From Cloeon dipterum (taxonomy: Eukaryota; Arthropoda; Insecta; Ephemeroptera; Baetidae): DNA of 64,000 nt. Position 1 is the stretch's first letter. Each line of letters begins with the position of its first letter. The notes under the pieces are model-generated. The model did not search any database and was not told the DNA's origin. It saw only the letters and a list, made by a program, of their open reading frames with translations. Positions 28,701 to 39,600 of this stretch are shown here, one piece after another. The translations under genes were made by a program, and so were the position numbers. The stretch lies in assembly GCF_949628265.1 (NCBI RefSeq), contig NC_088788.1, positions 29,994,335-30,058,334 of the forward strand. The letters run 5' to 3'.

Positions 28701-31700
28701 TTTTTGCCATAAATCCATTATCAGCTCATGAATTTTCGAGATATGACATGAAAAAATGTTCTACTTTGATGGTATTACATCGATTTGTCTTTAACCTGGA
28801 AAAATTTACTTCGTGCGTGTTGTCGTCATGCAAGCTGCTCTCACGGGATTTGCACTTGAGACGAATTTATTAATCCCCGGGACGCTGCTTTCGCGATTCT
28901 GTTGCCATCTTTTTTCCGCCGCTTTTCAACCAGGGAATTAGCGCCCGCCATCCTTTCATTTCGCGGCCGCGTGTGCGCTCAAAGAAAATGCCCTGCGCAC
29001 TCACTTGGCCGCGCTATAAATCACTTTTCCTCCCTGGCCCCCTCCAGCTGCCTTTCTTCTTTGTATCAAGCCTCATTGTCAAGAATAAGCATCTCTCAGG
29101 AGATAAAATGTTTTTAATTCTTCCTCCTGTACTCTCCAGGCATTGTGCGCTCCTCATGCTGCGCGTAATAAAATATTGGAGAAGCGGCTTCAGTACGTGA
29201 CTTTTCGAGTGGCGTGCACCAAAAACTGCGGATGGAATTTATCTCATTGCTACGAATTCCATACTTTTATCACATTCTTTGGCAAAAAATGTAATTTATG
29301 GCTCTCCCGCAATGCGCATTTTCTATAAGCCATAAAATTCACTTGGTCTTTCATATCGCAAGCCTATTACGCTGTGTAAAGTGATCTTGTTACAGCTATA
29401 ATTGCATCGATTAATATCTGATGTTCATCACGCCTAAAATCAAATCAAATTCTGGCTTCGCTTCGCTTGAACTTATTCAGCTGCCGATGGATTATTTTCT
29501 GCCACTTTTTGTCATAGAATGTTCAAGCATGAATTATACCGCCTTTTAAATCATTTCTAGCAATTTCTCGATTCACAGATTCTTATTGAAATTAATTCTT
29601 GAGAAGTTGAAATACAAGAAACGATCAATGCATGATTCATGATGGCACCTCAATTGTGCAATTCTAGTAACGACGATGAACGCGTTGGGTGCCAATTATA
29701 GCTTACAAGGATTGATCAACGGCATGTACTTTTACAACTGACTGAGAGAGTGAAAAGTCGAAAGGCAATGATGCAGAATCGAAAACATTGCGGGGCGTGT
29801 GTGATTGTTTTACTGCACCGATCATATTTTGCAAAATGCTGCAGCTGTTATATTATATGGCAGTTAGTTATGAAACGCGGAATGCAGCGTGGCAATGTGT
29901 GTGCAGTGCACCCGCACCCGCAGTGTGCAAATAAAGTGCAACTCAAGTGTCGGCCGAGAGCCAGGCGCCGTGTTTTTCGCGCTTGCTGACCCGCCGAGCA
30001 CGCGCTGCCGTTTTGCATGCGACACGTTTTCACTCGCGCAGAACAAAAGGGAGTTATTATCACGTTGTTTCACAGCAGCAAGCGCAGCAGCTTCTGGCTC
30101 TCGTGATTAAAAATAAAAAAAAACTGCTCGTTTACGGTGTGAATATCCATTGTCAAAATGTCACTAGGTCAACTTCAATGCCAAGAATGACATATTGAAA
30201 AAATATTACATTTTGACATTTTTAGATTACATTCAACAGCGGTGGCAAGGAAAAAGATTTTTATGATCTCACAATTACTCTTTTCATTGAAATCTGGTAT
30301 ATAATACAAAATTCTGCGCCTTCAAATCGAGCGTCATTGGAATAATAAGAAGGAGCATAATTATTTTCAACTTCAGAGTTTGTTGATTTAATATAACGCT
30401 GAGAGAATCGATAGTTCACTACGTGCTGGATTAGCTACGTTTTTCTGCATGGACGGGCTTTCAGGATGAAAAACGGGACCATTGTTGTGAGGTGGAAATT
30501 GATTTGCTCTATTTTCCCCACGGGTAGAAATTAATAAAGGGCGTAATAAAATGACACGCCTTTAACCGAGAGCAGAGAAAAGGGCGCACGCACTAGCAAT
30601 GAGTTAAATAACTAGTTTTCGCACAAGTGCCATAAATTGTGAGTATCGTGCATTTAGCGTCGTGTCGATGATGAGTGTGCATTCAAACACGTAATCTGAT
30701 CGCGTGTGTGCAACTTTACTATAATTCCAAATCGGAGCGAACTTCGTTGTTTTCGCTTCACTTCTTCATAAATTCTAATCTCCAGTCAATCTCTTTCTGC
30801 TACTTTAGCCAAGCTGGAAATTCCGTTTCTCTCAACTCCAGTCGCTTAATTATTTTTGTTCGCTCAGCATAGGATCTCTTAATTAAGGAGCCTTTCCACG
30901 CAGCTCTTTCCATATTTTGTGTGTGCGTAACGACTCGACGCCTCACGCTCATTTATCATCCGTTTCCCCTGCATCCTTAAGCTGTCACAATTCGGTCTGC
31001 CGAGCAATTATCTCAATTATGAAGGCGTCTGATTGGTACACATAAGCCGGTGTCGATAATATTCTACAGAGCTTTTCTTTCTTTATTTCTTCATCTCAAT
31101 CGCCGCCAGCTACATTTTGCGAGATGGAATTTTGCATGTTGAGCTGTCACGCTGATGTGCGTATTAAATAGTGAACAGATCTGATTTGCCAGCAGGTAAA
31201 ACGGCGCTTCTTTCTGCTGCTGCGCACGTTGACTTACTCCCTGCTGGATGCTGGAATACAATTTTGACTCTTGTGTGTGGACATTGATTTCTGACGATGA
31301 TATATTTACTAGGGAGTTTAAAATCTAGTGGTAATGAACAGATAGCAAAATCAATTTTGACACTTTTCCTGAAAAAGTTAATAAATGTGTGCAACAATTT
31401 ACATTCATCATATACTTAAGCTATATATTTACATTTTGCAATTTGCTTTAAAACATCAGTGACTCGATCCACCCAAAAAATTGAAATATTTTAACCATAG
31501 AGTTGAGGAATAAAAGGGCTAATTATTATCAACAGAGAGAAATTTTCGTCGGCGAAATTTTGTATTATAAATAAAGTATTGTTATCCGGCTCGAATTGTA
31601 TCAATTTCATTCGTAATTCAGAAAAAAAGGCAAAAAATTGTATTAGGGACACGCTATTTATATTCTTGAAGTGTATTATATTTATTTCTTCGAGCACGCG

Positions 31701-32338
31701 TGATGCTAATGCAAATTAGTCTGCCTGTAAGCGGTTACCTTTGAGAACAGTTAATTAGAGCCACATATTTTATGAGCAGTAGTCGTGAATTCAATTTTTC
31801 AAGTCCTTATTCATGAGTAAGGAAAACATTATTCTCAGAAATTAGACTGTGAGTTTTCAAGCAAAAAGGGACTGCTTTCTAAAGCAATTGTCATTGCCTC
31901 ATAAACATCTAAATTTCCTTATATTTCAATAAAAAAAGTTCAAATTCGTAATCATTAAAGATAAGCATATATTAACAAAATAAATACACGTGTTTGTTGT
32001 GCATCTTATACTTTGTATTTATTTCCAACGCATTTCAGAACTCCCTGTGTGATTTTTTTTTAATTTTTATAAAAAAGCAACAATAACAAAAAACTTGGTC
32101 GATGTTTCATTTTCAGATGCCATTTCTCTGCAATAAGGAATGTCTTTGGTTATCAGGTATAATGCGGAATATGTATGCCCCATGTGTGCGCATTTCCAAA
32201 AAATGACACAAATTCTTCCATGACAAATTATTCGCTGGCATATGATCAGTCGCATTAATCACAGAGAACAATAATTCAAGGTTTCCTGATACCATTGTTT
32301 TCAAGTGAAAAAATATAATCGTTTTATTTTTTCTGCAG
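25800..32338. other. non-coding stretch between the GC-rich promoter and the kinase gene
   Basis: No gene recognised, apart from one exon-like segment at 26662-26817. AT-rich DNA predominates at 26.05-26.6, 27.8-28.8 and 31.4-32.3 kb, with GC-richer islands at about 27.15-27.75, 28.8-29.3, 29.75-30.1 and 30.55-31.25 kb. Simple repeats include a TTA tract near 27570 and an alternating AT run near 28005-28018. The 3' end should hold the 5' UTR exon or promoter of the kinase gene, because an acceptor sits directly before its ATG, but I cannot place the matching donor. Confidence 0.5.
26662..26817 (+). other. candidate exon with a possible start codon
   Basis: An acceptor (CACTTTTCAG) and a strong donor (GCAG then GTGAGT) enclose 156 bases. 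One frame is open for 28 codons from the 5' end to a TAA; an ATG at 26750 overlapping that stop then opens 22 codons up to the donor (starting MKIYVDKLAAS). I do not recognise either peptide. It could be a first coding or UTR exon of a plus-strand gene. Splicing this frame directly onto the kinase exon at 32339 gives an early stop, so the two are not joined in frame. Confidence 0.25.
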
Positions 32339-32341
32339 ATT

Positions 32342-33213
32342 ATGGAGGATTTCGTTGAATTAGACGTGATTGGACGAGGAGCCTTCGGAACTGTGACCTT
32401 GTGCCACCGCAAATCGGACAAGAACCTGCTAGTGCTTAAAGAAATCCAGCCGCAGGACAAACCTGAGATCACCGAAGAGGAGGTAAAAGTCGTCTCAAGC
32501 TTCAATCACCCCTTGATCGTCCGCTTTTTCGGCCGCTTCATGCAAAAAAACAGCATGTTCATCATCATGGAATACATGGCCGGTGGCTCCTTGTGGCACT
32601 ACCTAAAGGGTCGGAAAGGAAATCTCCTACCTCAGGAGCAGGTGATCCGCTTGTTCGCCCAGTTGGTGATCGCTGTCGAGCACATCCACTCGAGAAAGGT
32701 GCTGCACAGAGACATCAAGCCGAAAAATTGCCTACTCTCTGCCGATCACTCCATCATCAAAATCGGAGACTTTGGAATATCAAAATTCTTGGAGTCAAGC
32801 AGGTAAAAATTAATAATTAAAATTCTGGATCGATTAGAATATATATATAAAAATATTTAAGGTCCCGCTCAGGCTCGATTGTGGGAACCCCTGAGTACTT
32901 CTCCCCTGAGTTGTGTCGCGGCGAGGCTTACGGACGCAAAAGCGACGTCTGGGCTTTGGGATGCGTCCTCTACGAAATGATGACCCTGACCAGACCCTTT
33001 CATGCAACCTCGGTGCCAGGACTGGCCATCAAGATCCTCAGCGGCGAGGTCAAACCACCGGATGCCCAAAAGTATTCTGAGATTCTCAGGCAACTGCGAA
33101 AGGACATGATGCACCCTGAGCCGTCTGAGAGGGTTGGAATCAGGGCGTGCGCTGCGTGTCCCCTGGTGGCAGTCGAAATAGTCAGACTTGCCTGCACCTT
33201 AGGGCGGGCTTAA
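32342..33213 (+). CDS. NEK8/NEK9-like protein kinase, kinase domain only
   Basis: Two coding exons, 32342-32802 and 32862-33213, joined across a 59-bp GT-AG intron that splits an AGG codon, give 270 residues. Kinase landmarks: glycine loop GRGAFGTV (11-18), ATP lysine K33, alpha-C glutamate about E47, HRDIKPKN (122-129), DFG (143-145), GTPEYFSPE (162-170), then the DVWALGCVLYEM helix. The N-terminus, the SPELC segment and the end line up with NEK8/NEK9 of the NIMA-related family, which phosphorylate proteins at cilia, centrosomes and spindles. All catalytic residues are present, so activity is likely. It stops where the family's linker and RCC1 repeats begin, and the K33-to-alpha-C segment is about four residues short. 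A splice acceptor three bases before the ATG implies an upstream 5' UTR exon. The nearest alternative is another NEK subgroup. Confidence 0.85.
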
Positions 33214-33339
33214 GTGGAGGAATATTTCTAGTGAGGTGATGAATTGAATTTTAGAGCAATGTGTTGATTGGAAAAGTCCATTTATTTATCTGCAATAATT
33301 TTTGTCTGGTGTCTTTAACTTTTATGACCAATAAGCTTT

Positions 33340-33345
33340 AATAAA
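33340..33345 (+). terminator. polyadenylation signal of the kinase gene
   Basis: AATAAA lies 127 bases after the kinase stop codon in AT-rich DNA. This gives a short 3' UTR and supports the stop at 33213 as the true end, rather than a frameshifted longer NEK protein. Confidence 0.6.
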
Positions 33346-36300
33346 TTCAATTAAATTGTGAAGTAAATTAAATCAAATTCCCATTTTTATTTTAAGTCTC
33401 GAATTGACTGTGCCACTGACGCTCAATGATGTGTGGCGTGGGGGCAACATATATTATTTATTATTTTCCTTTCTTTTTTGATCTTATAAAATGCACGGAC
33501 ATTAGCGTTCAAATAGTTGTCACAAAATTAGGGCTTTAGAAAATTGTGCCAAGGTTTAGTTAATAATCATATATAATCTACCAGTGCTGATTTTGCGGCT
33601 GGTTTCATTATTTTATGCAAGCAGTGCTCTCTTTTTAAACCCTTTTGCCTTTACAACTTCCCGCATCGATGCAAATTATTTCACTGACCTTTTTCAATAC
33701 TAATATAGCAAAGTGAGAGATGACATTTATTGCTTCAATTAACTCTGGCAGCAGCGTGTGCACCTTCATAATAGCACCATGCAGCGTGAACCTTTATTGC
33801 TGATTATTAACGTTCGCAGCGATCAAGACGGCAGATACACACCAAGAAGTGAAGTAATATGCGGGTCGCGCTGGTGGAAATTTATTAACATGCAGGCCGA
33901 CGTCATTGCCATTTTAGGACTCACATGGGTGTGAAAATGCAATCGTTCGAATAATTAATTACTATGCACCATAACATACAATTAATTATCATATATTCTG
34001 TCTGTCTTTGAATGGACGGATAGTATTTAGCGATACATAAAGTGCAACTATGACGTTATTTTGTAGGCCTATAGAAGAAGAAATATCCTGGATTTATTCT
34101 TTTGTTCTACATCTCAATTAGTTCCGAGAATAACGATATGAGGATCAGAAACGCCTCTTCTGTCGTTTAGAAGATTGCTTTTTAATGGGACAGAGGAAGG
34201 GATTTTTTTCTAAATTGAAATTAATTCCAAAGTTGTTTCTACGATTTTCATCAACCAAAAATAGGTTTTTCTTTTCACTTAAAATTTCTTTCTGCATATC
34301 ACTTGTCACAATATTCTTAGTTGCTCACACTGGCTCTAGAAAAACATTTTAGTATTAACATAAATTATTTTTTAACAAAGATATGCAACTTAACCATTAA
34401 AAGCAATTAAATAATTTTTGTTCAAAATTTGACCTAATTGGAATATTGATTTATATAAATTTTTACAATAATACGTAAAATTGTTTAAAGGTTATAGAAA
34501 ACTATAATGGACACTATCTCACTAATCGGGATTTAAGATTTAACCCATTTCTGAATAGTGTTTGAAATAAGTGGAGTGATATATTATACATTTTTTGTTG
34601 TAAATGTGACAAGCCACAAGGCAGATATATATAATGCTATCAAATCGGTTCGAAATTTCCTGAATGTCTGTGTTCTTTACAGTTCCTATATAGAATGAAT
34701 AAGTACACTGTCTGTGATCTCAAACCTTCCCGTCCCCCATTTCCCGGAGCCCATGAGTCTATATGACCAGGAGGAAGGGAACCTAGTCTGGCATTTCTAC
34801 TAAACCTTTTTTGCATCAAAAAAATTTCGCCTGATTTGTACGGGTACTCATTTTTTAGCTGACCTTGCAGAAAATTTTCAAATTATGTCAAATTAGCAGA
34901 CCACAAATTTCATTTAAAATCTATACCAACAAATAAAACGACTCCAAGTGACTAAATTAATCCACCATTGTTTAACTCTTAGTGAAATCATTGCAAAACT
35001 CTAGCTATTAAATTAACTGTCTTGTTTGCGTAATTTATACTCCCGCATATCTGATATTTTATTGACGTTTTCTGGTGCGAGAGTTACGAAATGAGACCCG
35101 TCCTCGCATTGGAGACATCTCTGAAACGTCAAGCTGGCATACATATTTTAGCTGTCAGCAATTTAGATGTAAATGCCGCGCGCGAAATATGCTTTTTGCT
35201 GTCCAAAAAAATATTCGCAAGGGAATTTCGCGGAGAATCTTGAAAGCAGACACGAATCTCCGTCACTTTTTATGGGTTTTATATATTTATTCGATTCGAC
35301 GCGAATGTAAAGTGCCGCAGCCGAGCATTAATAAATTTGAAACGAGCTGTGTGGCGCGCATTCCTTTTTTATCTCATTAACTTTAAAGGGGCCTGCTGCT
35401 AACTAAATTAATTTTGCGCCTCCTGCTCGTCGCGGCATGTCAGCGTGCGAAATAATTTATTCTAGCATGCGTCCTCTTTTTTGTTGATCCACAGTACTCA
35501 CTTTTTCTGTAAACCAAAAGTTGAAAAGTTGAAGAGAAACTATCCGAAGGGAATTTTGTCAAATGATAACATCAAATTAAAGTTACAGCTAAAATTTCCC
35601 TGAATATTTTCCTTCGCCAATAAGTCTAGTAGTCTTTAAAGGTTTCCTTTAAAAGGGTTGCATTCCTAACGGTATAAAATTTTGTTCTTCGCGCGGTCTG
35701 ACAAAAAACTGATGCAGGGGGTCATAAACCACGCGCGAGCTAGCCTGTAATATTGTTAATAACATAGAACTGAGCAGCTTCAAATTCATATTTATGCCGA
35801 CTACAGTAGCAAATTAAAATGAGTGTCGCTCAGGGGCTCTAAGATTATCACCATAACGCAGACACTATTACATTTGGAAAATAAATTTAAAACGGCCTAT
35901 ATATATTTATCCTTTGCCTTTCTGGCTTTCAGCTAATCTTAAATCTATATAGGCCTTGCGCTCTTTTACTCGAAATGAAAAAAATGCAACGTATTATCTC
36001 GATTTTTTTAGCTATATTTGACTTGAGATAATTGTCTTCAGTTATTACAAGACCGAGCGTAAAATAAACTGCAGCTTCTTGTGCGCCTTATTTCTTCGAT
36101 AGTTTAAAACGCGCAGAAATATCCATGTCGTATGAAACATATCACGTGCATGAGATGATTAAATCACGCTATCATATCTTTAAAGCTTTAATAAAAAACC
36201 ACCGATCAATGTTCAAGTAAAGGTAGAGACATACCTCATCTCAAAAATGTATTATTATTTATATTCAAGTTTATTCACTTCCCTAATAGCATAGCAGTTA

Positions 36301-36610
36301 ATCTGGCTGACTTACAATTAGCTCTGCCTTGCCTATGCATTTTGATGCCCCATTTAAATAGCAACTTTCATTTAGAACTTTAGTGAATTATTGCTTTCAG
36401 CTAATGTTGATAGGTTCTAAGATGCATATTATTTGTTCACATATCTCAGGCTTATCCACTAACAGGTTTTTGATCTTGACCTTTTGAGTATTGCAGGCAC
36501 AATTTGATTAGAACAATGCAATAGTCATCAGATTAATTCAACTTTGATTTTAATATTATTTACAGCTGTCACATTTACATAATAAAACACATTTTCTCGT
36601 GGCTATCAAA
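33346..36610. other. non-coding stretch between the kinase gene and RpL3
   Basis: Mostly AT-rich with no gene seen. A GC-richer island lies at 35.05-35.5 kb, and an isolated GC-rich patch of about 90 bases at 34.70-34.79 kb stands out from its surroundings. The kinase (plus) and RpL3 (minus) converge on this region, so it holds two 3' ends. Confidence 0.6.
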
Positions 36611-36616
36611 TTTATT
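36611..36616 (-). terminator. RpL3: polyadenylation signal of RpL3
   Basis: AATAAA on the minus strand begins 13 bases after the RpL3 stop codon, giving the very short 3' UTR that is typical of ribosomal protein genes. Confidence 0.75.
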
Positions 36617-36629
36617 TGATAAAAGTCCA

Positions 36630-39600
36630 TTAAGCCTTGGTTTCTTCCTTGACACGGTCCTTCTTGAGGGGTCCCATGAAGGCAGACTTGTCGGCAGGGG
36701 TCTGGAAGCGACCATGACCAAACTTGGAAGAGGTATCGATGAACTTGAGGTTGATCTTCTCCAGGGCAGCCCTCTTGGTGTGCACCAGGAGTGACTGTAA
36801 CATAAAATTCAACATTAATGCACTGCACACAATTGAAGAAATAATAATTAAGCATTAAACTTTCAGTCCTATCATTAAGCATCAAAAAAATCAGTTAGGG
36901 ATATACTGGCTCTGATTATTCATCATTGAAAATTTAAGTTAAGAGATGCTACAGCGGACAAGGTGAAGTTACCTTTCTCAGAGTGATGACCCTCTTCTTC
37001 GATCCCATGCAGCAGCCCTTCAGCATGATGAAGTCGTTGTTAACTTCACCATAGTGGGGGAAGCCACCCATAGGTGTGATGGTCTTTTCGGAGAGATCGT
37101 ACTCCGTGGCAGCGTTGTTCTTAATGACCTGCAAATTAAAAAAGAAGAATGTTAGAATTAGAAAACCTAAGGTACACTGACTGGAGAATGTAAAAAATAA
37201 GACATATGTCGGGAATATGGCCTTTGCCCACGCGTCTCAGCCCAATGGACTAACGGACCACAAGGAATATACCCCCGCCCTTCCTCAGCCTGGAGGCGAG
37301 AAAGGAGTTAATTTCGGACACTGCGGTTTGGAATGGACTGCACAAGCAGCTCCGGCGACCACTCTCGGGATCAAGCAGCAACCAGGAGGTCGCCGCCATT
37401 ACCCAAGCATCCTACTTAAAATTTGCGGGAAGAGCAAAAAATGGGTGTTATTTTATAAGTTCTCACCTTGCCATCCTTGGTGTAGATGCCGTCACCAATG
37501 CGGTAGATCTTCTTGTTGATCTCAGTGCGGTGGTGGTAGCCCTTCTGACCAGCGCGGGCCACAGTGAACTGCACTCGGGAAGGATGCCACGCGCCGATGC
37601 AAGCAATCTTGCGCAGACCCTTGTGGGTCTTACGGGGGAGCTTCTTTGTATGCCAACGAGAAGTCACGCCTGTGAACATAAAAATAGATTGTTCCATTAT
37701 CTGTGATAAAACTTGGCCAAGAAATATGAATTCAATTTTTTCAGAAGGAAGGCAGCAGTTCTAGAGATTTCTTCAAAATAGAAATTCAGAATTGCACTTA
37801 GAACATTCATCACTAGTGTATTCGACATATTAATGACTAAGATCAATCGTTGGTTTGGCTATAATCTTCAGGGTATAACCAAACAAACGATTGTAACCAG
37901 CTCACTTAAGAGAATAATAACTCACCTTTGTAGCCGTGACCCTTGGTGACACCAATGCAATCAATCATCTCGTCTTGAGAGAAGACAGCCTTAACAGGAA
38001 CTGGCTTTTCCAGCTTCTCCCTAGCCCAGTCAACCTTCTCGCTGATGGTGCCTCCGTTGACCTGGATTTCCATGATGTGAGCCTTCTTCTGGCGTTTCTT
38101 GAGGAGCTTCATCTGCAAACAGGAAGAGAGAAATAATTAATAAAGAAAATATATATCTTCCTTAATTAGTGAATTTAATTAATTCTTTGAAAAACTATCA
38201 AATGGAATTTAGAAAATGTCGCAGAGTATGGCCTTTGCCCACGCGTCACAGCCCAATGGACTAACGGACCACAAGGAATATACCCGCGACCTTCCTCAGC
38301 CAGAAGGCGAGTAAGGATTTAATTTCGGACACTGCGGTTGGGAATGGACTGCACAAGCAGCTCCAGCGACCACTTACAGGGTCAGGCAGCAACCACTGCA
38401 ACCAGGCGGTCGCCGCCATCACCCAAGCATCCTTCCAACAATACTTAGCACACGATGGATTAAAAATGGAATACACACCTGGGTGTGGGCAATGACACGG
38501 ACGACAGTGCAGTACTTCTTGATTTTGTTGAGGTCCTTCTCAATCTCCTTCTTGCCAATATCCTCCTTCCACTTGGTGGAGGCCTTGGTGAAAGCACGCT
38601 TCTTGCACTTGTACCTGTTTTGGTCAAGGGCGCACACATGGTCTCATCAGTACACTGAGCGGAGACCAATGAATGCTCGGCTTCTTCAGCCGCAAGCAGG
38701 CAACAAAGCCCTCATCGGGACCGCAGTCGCGAGAGGAGGACTTAAGTTGTAATTTAATTTTCCTGCGATTTTAATAAGGGCTGTTCGAAGATAAGTTTTC
38801 ACTTGGGGAGTTCATAAAAAATGCTCAGACCGCCCTAGACGTCTCATCAAGGAATCTCAGTGTCCATAAACGATGCATAAGTCTAGTTGTTCTCATCATT
38901 GCAAAATTCAACACTTAACCCACACTTCTTCAAATATTTTAATGGGGATAGAAAAAACTGACTAGGGCACCATAACGAATGGCAAAATTTAAAATTCTCA
39001 CCAGTTCTTGTAGAACCTACGGCGGCACTCTTCTCCCAAATGCTCAGCCCAAACAGTCTTCAGGGCACGCATGCCATGAGGAGTCTCAATGTAGCCGACA
39101 ATGCCAACAATGACCATTGGCGGCGCTTCCAAAATGGTGACAGGCTCCACGATTTCCTTTTTGTTCACCTCTGAAAACATATTAAATTTTAAAATACGCC
39201 CTGCATCAATTCACAATTTAACAAAATTAGGTGGTTCAGTCCGCTCGTCTTTAATCTTAAAGAATTTCATAGTTATAGATTTGTACACATGTGAGAGTTC
39301 ATCATGAAACGAGCCAATGGCGTGGGACACGTGGTCTCAACTTACTTGAGCCGGGTCTGTCAGCCTCTCGGACAATGTGCGTCATGCCCGCTTTGTAGGC
39401 GATGAAGGCGGTCAAATGGACAGGCTTGCTAGGGTCATCCTTAGGGAAAGCCTTCACCTTGCCACGATGTCTGCGTGAACGCTTCTTGGGGTAGAATCCC
39501 ATCGAGCCATGACGAGGGGCACTGAACTTACGATGCGACTAAACACACAATTCCATGTAGTTAGTTCACCAATTTTCCATAATTATATGTAACTCGGAAA

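Noticed and set aside
32113..32505. 130-residue frame antisense to the kinase
   Set aside because: A shadow of the kinase exon.
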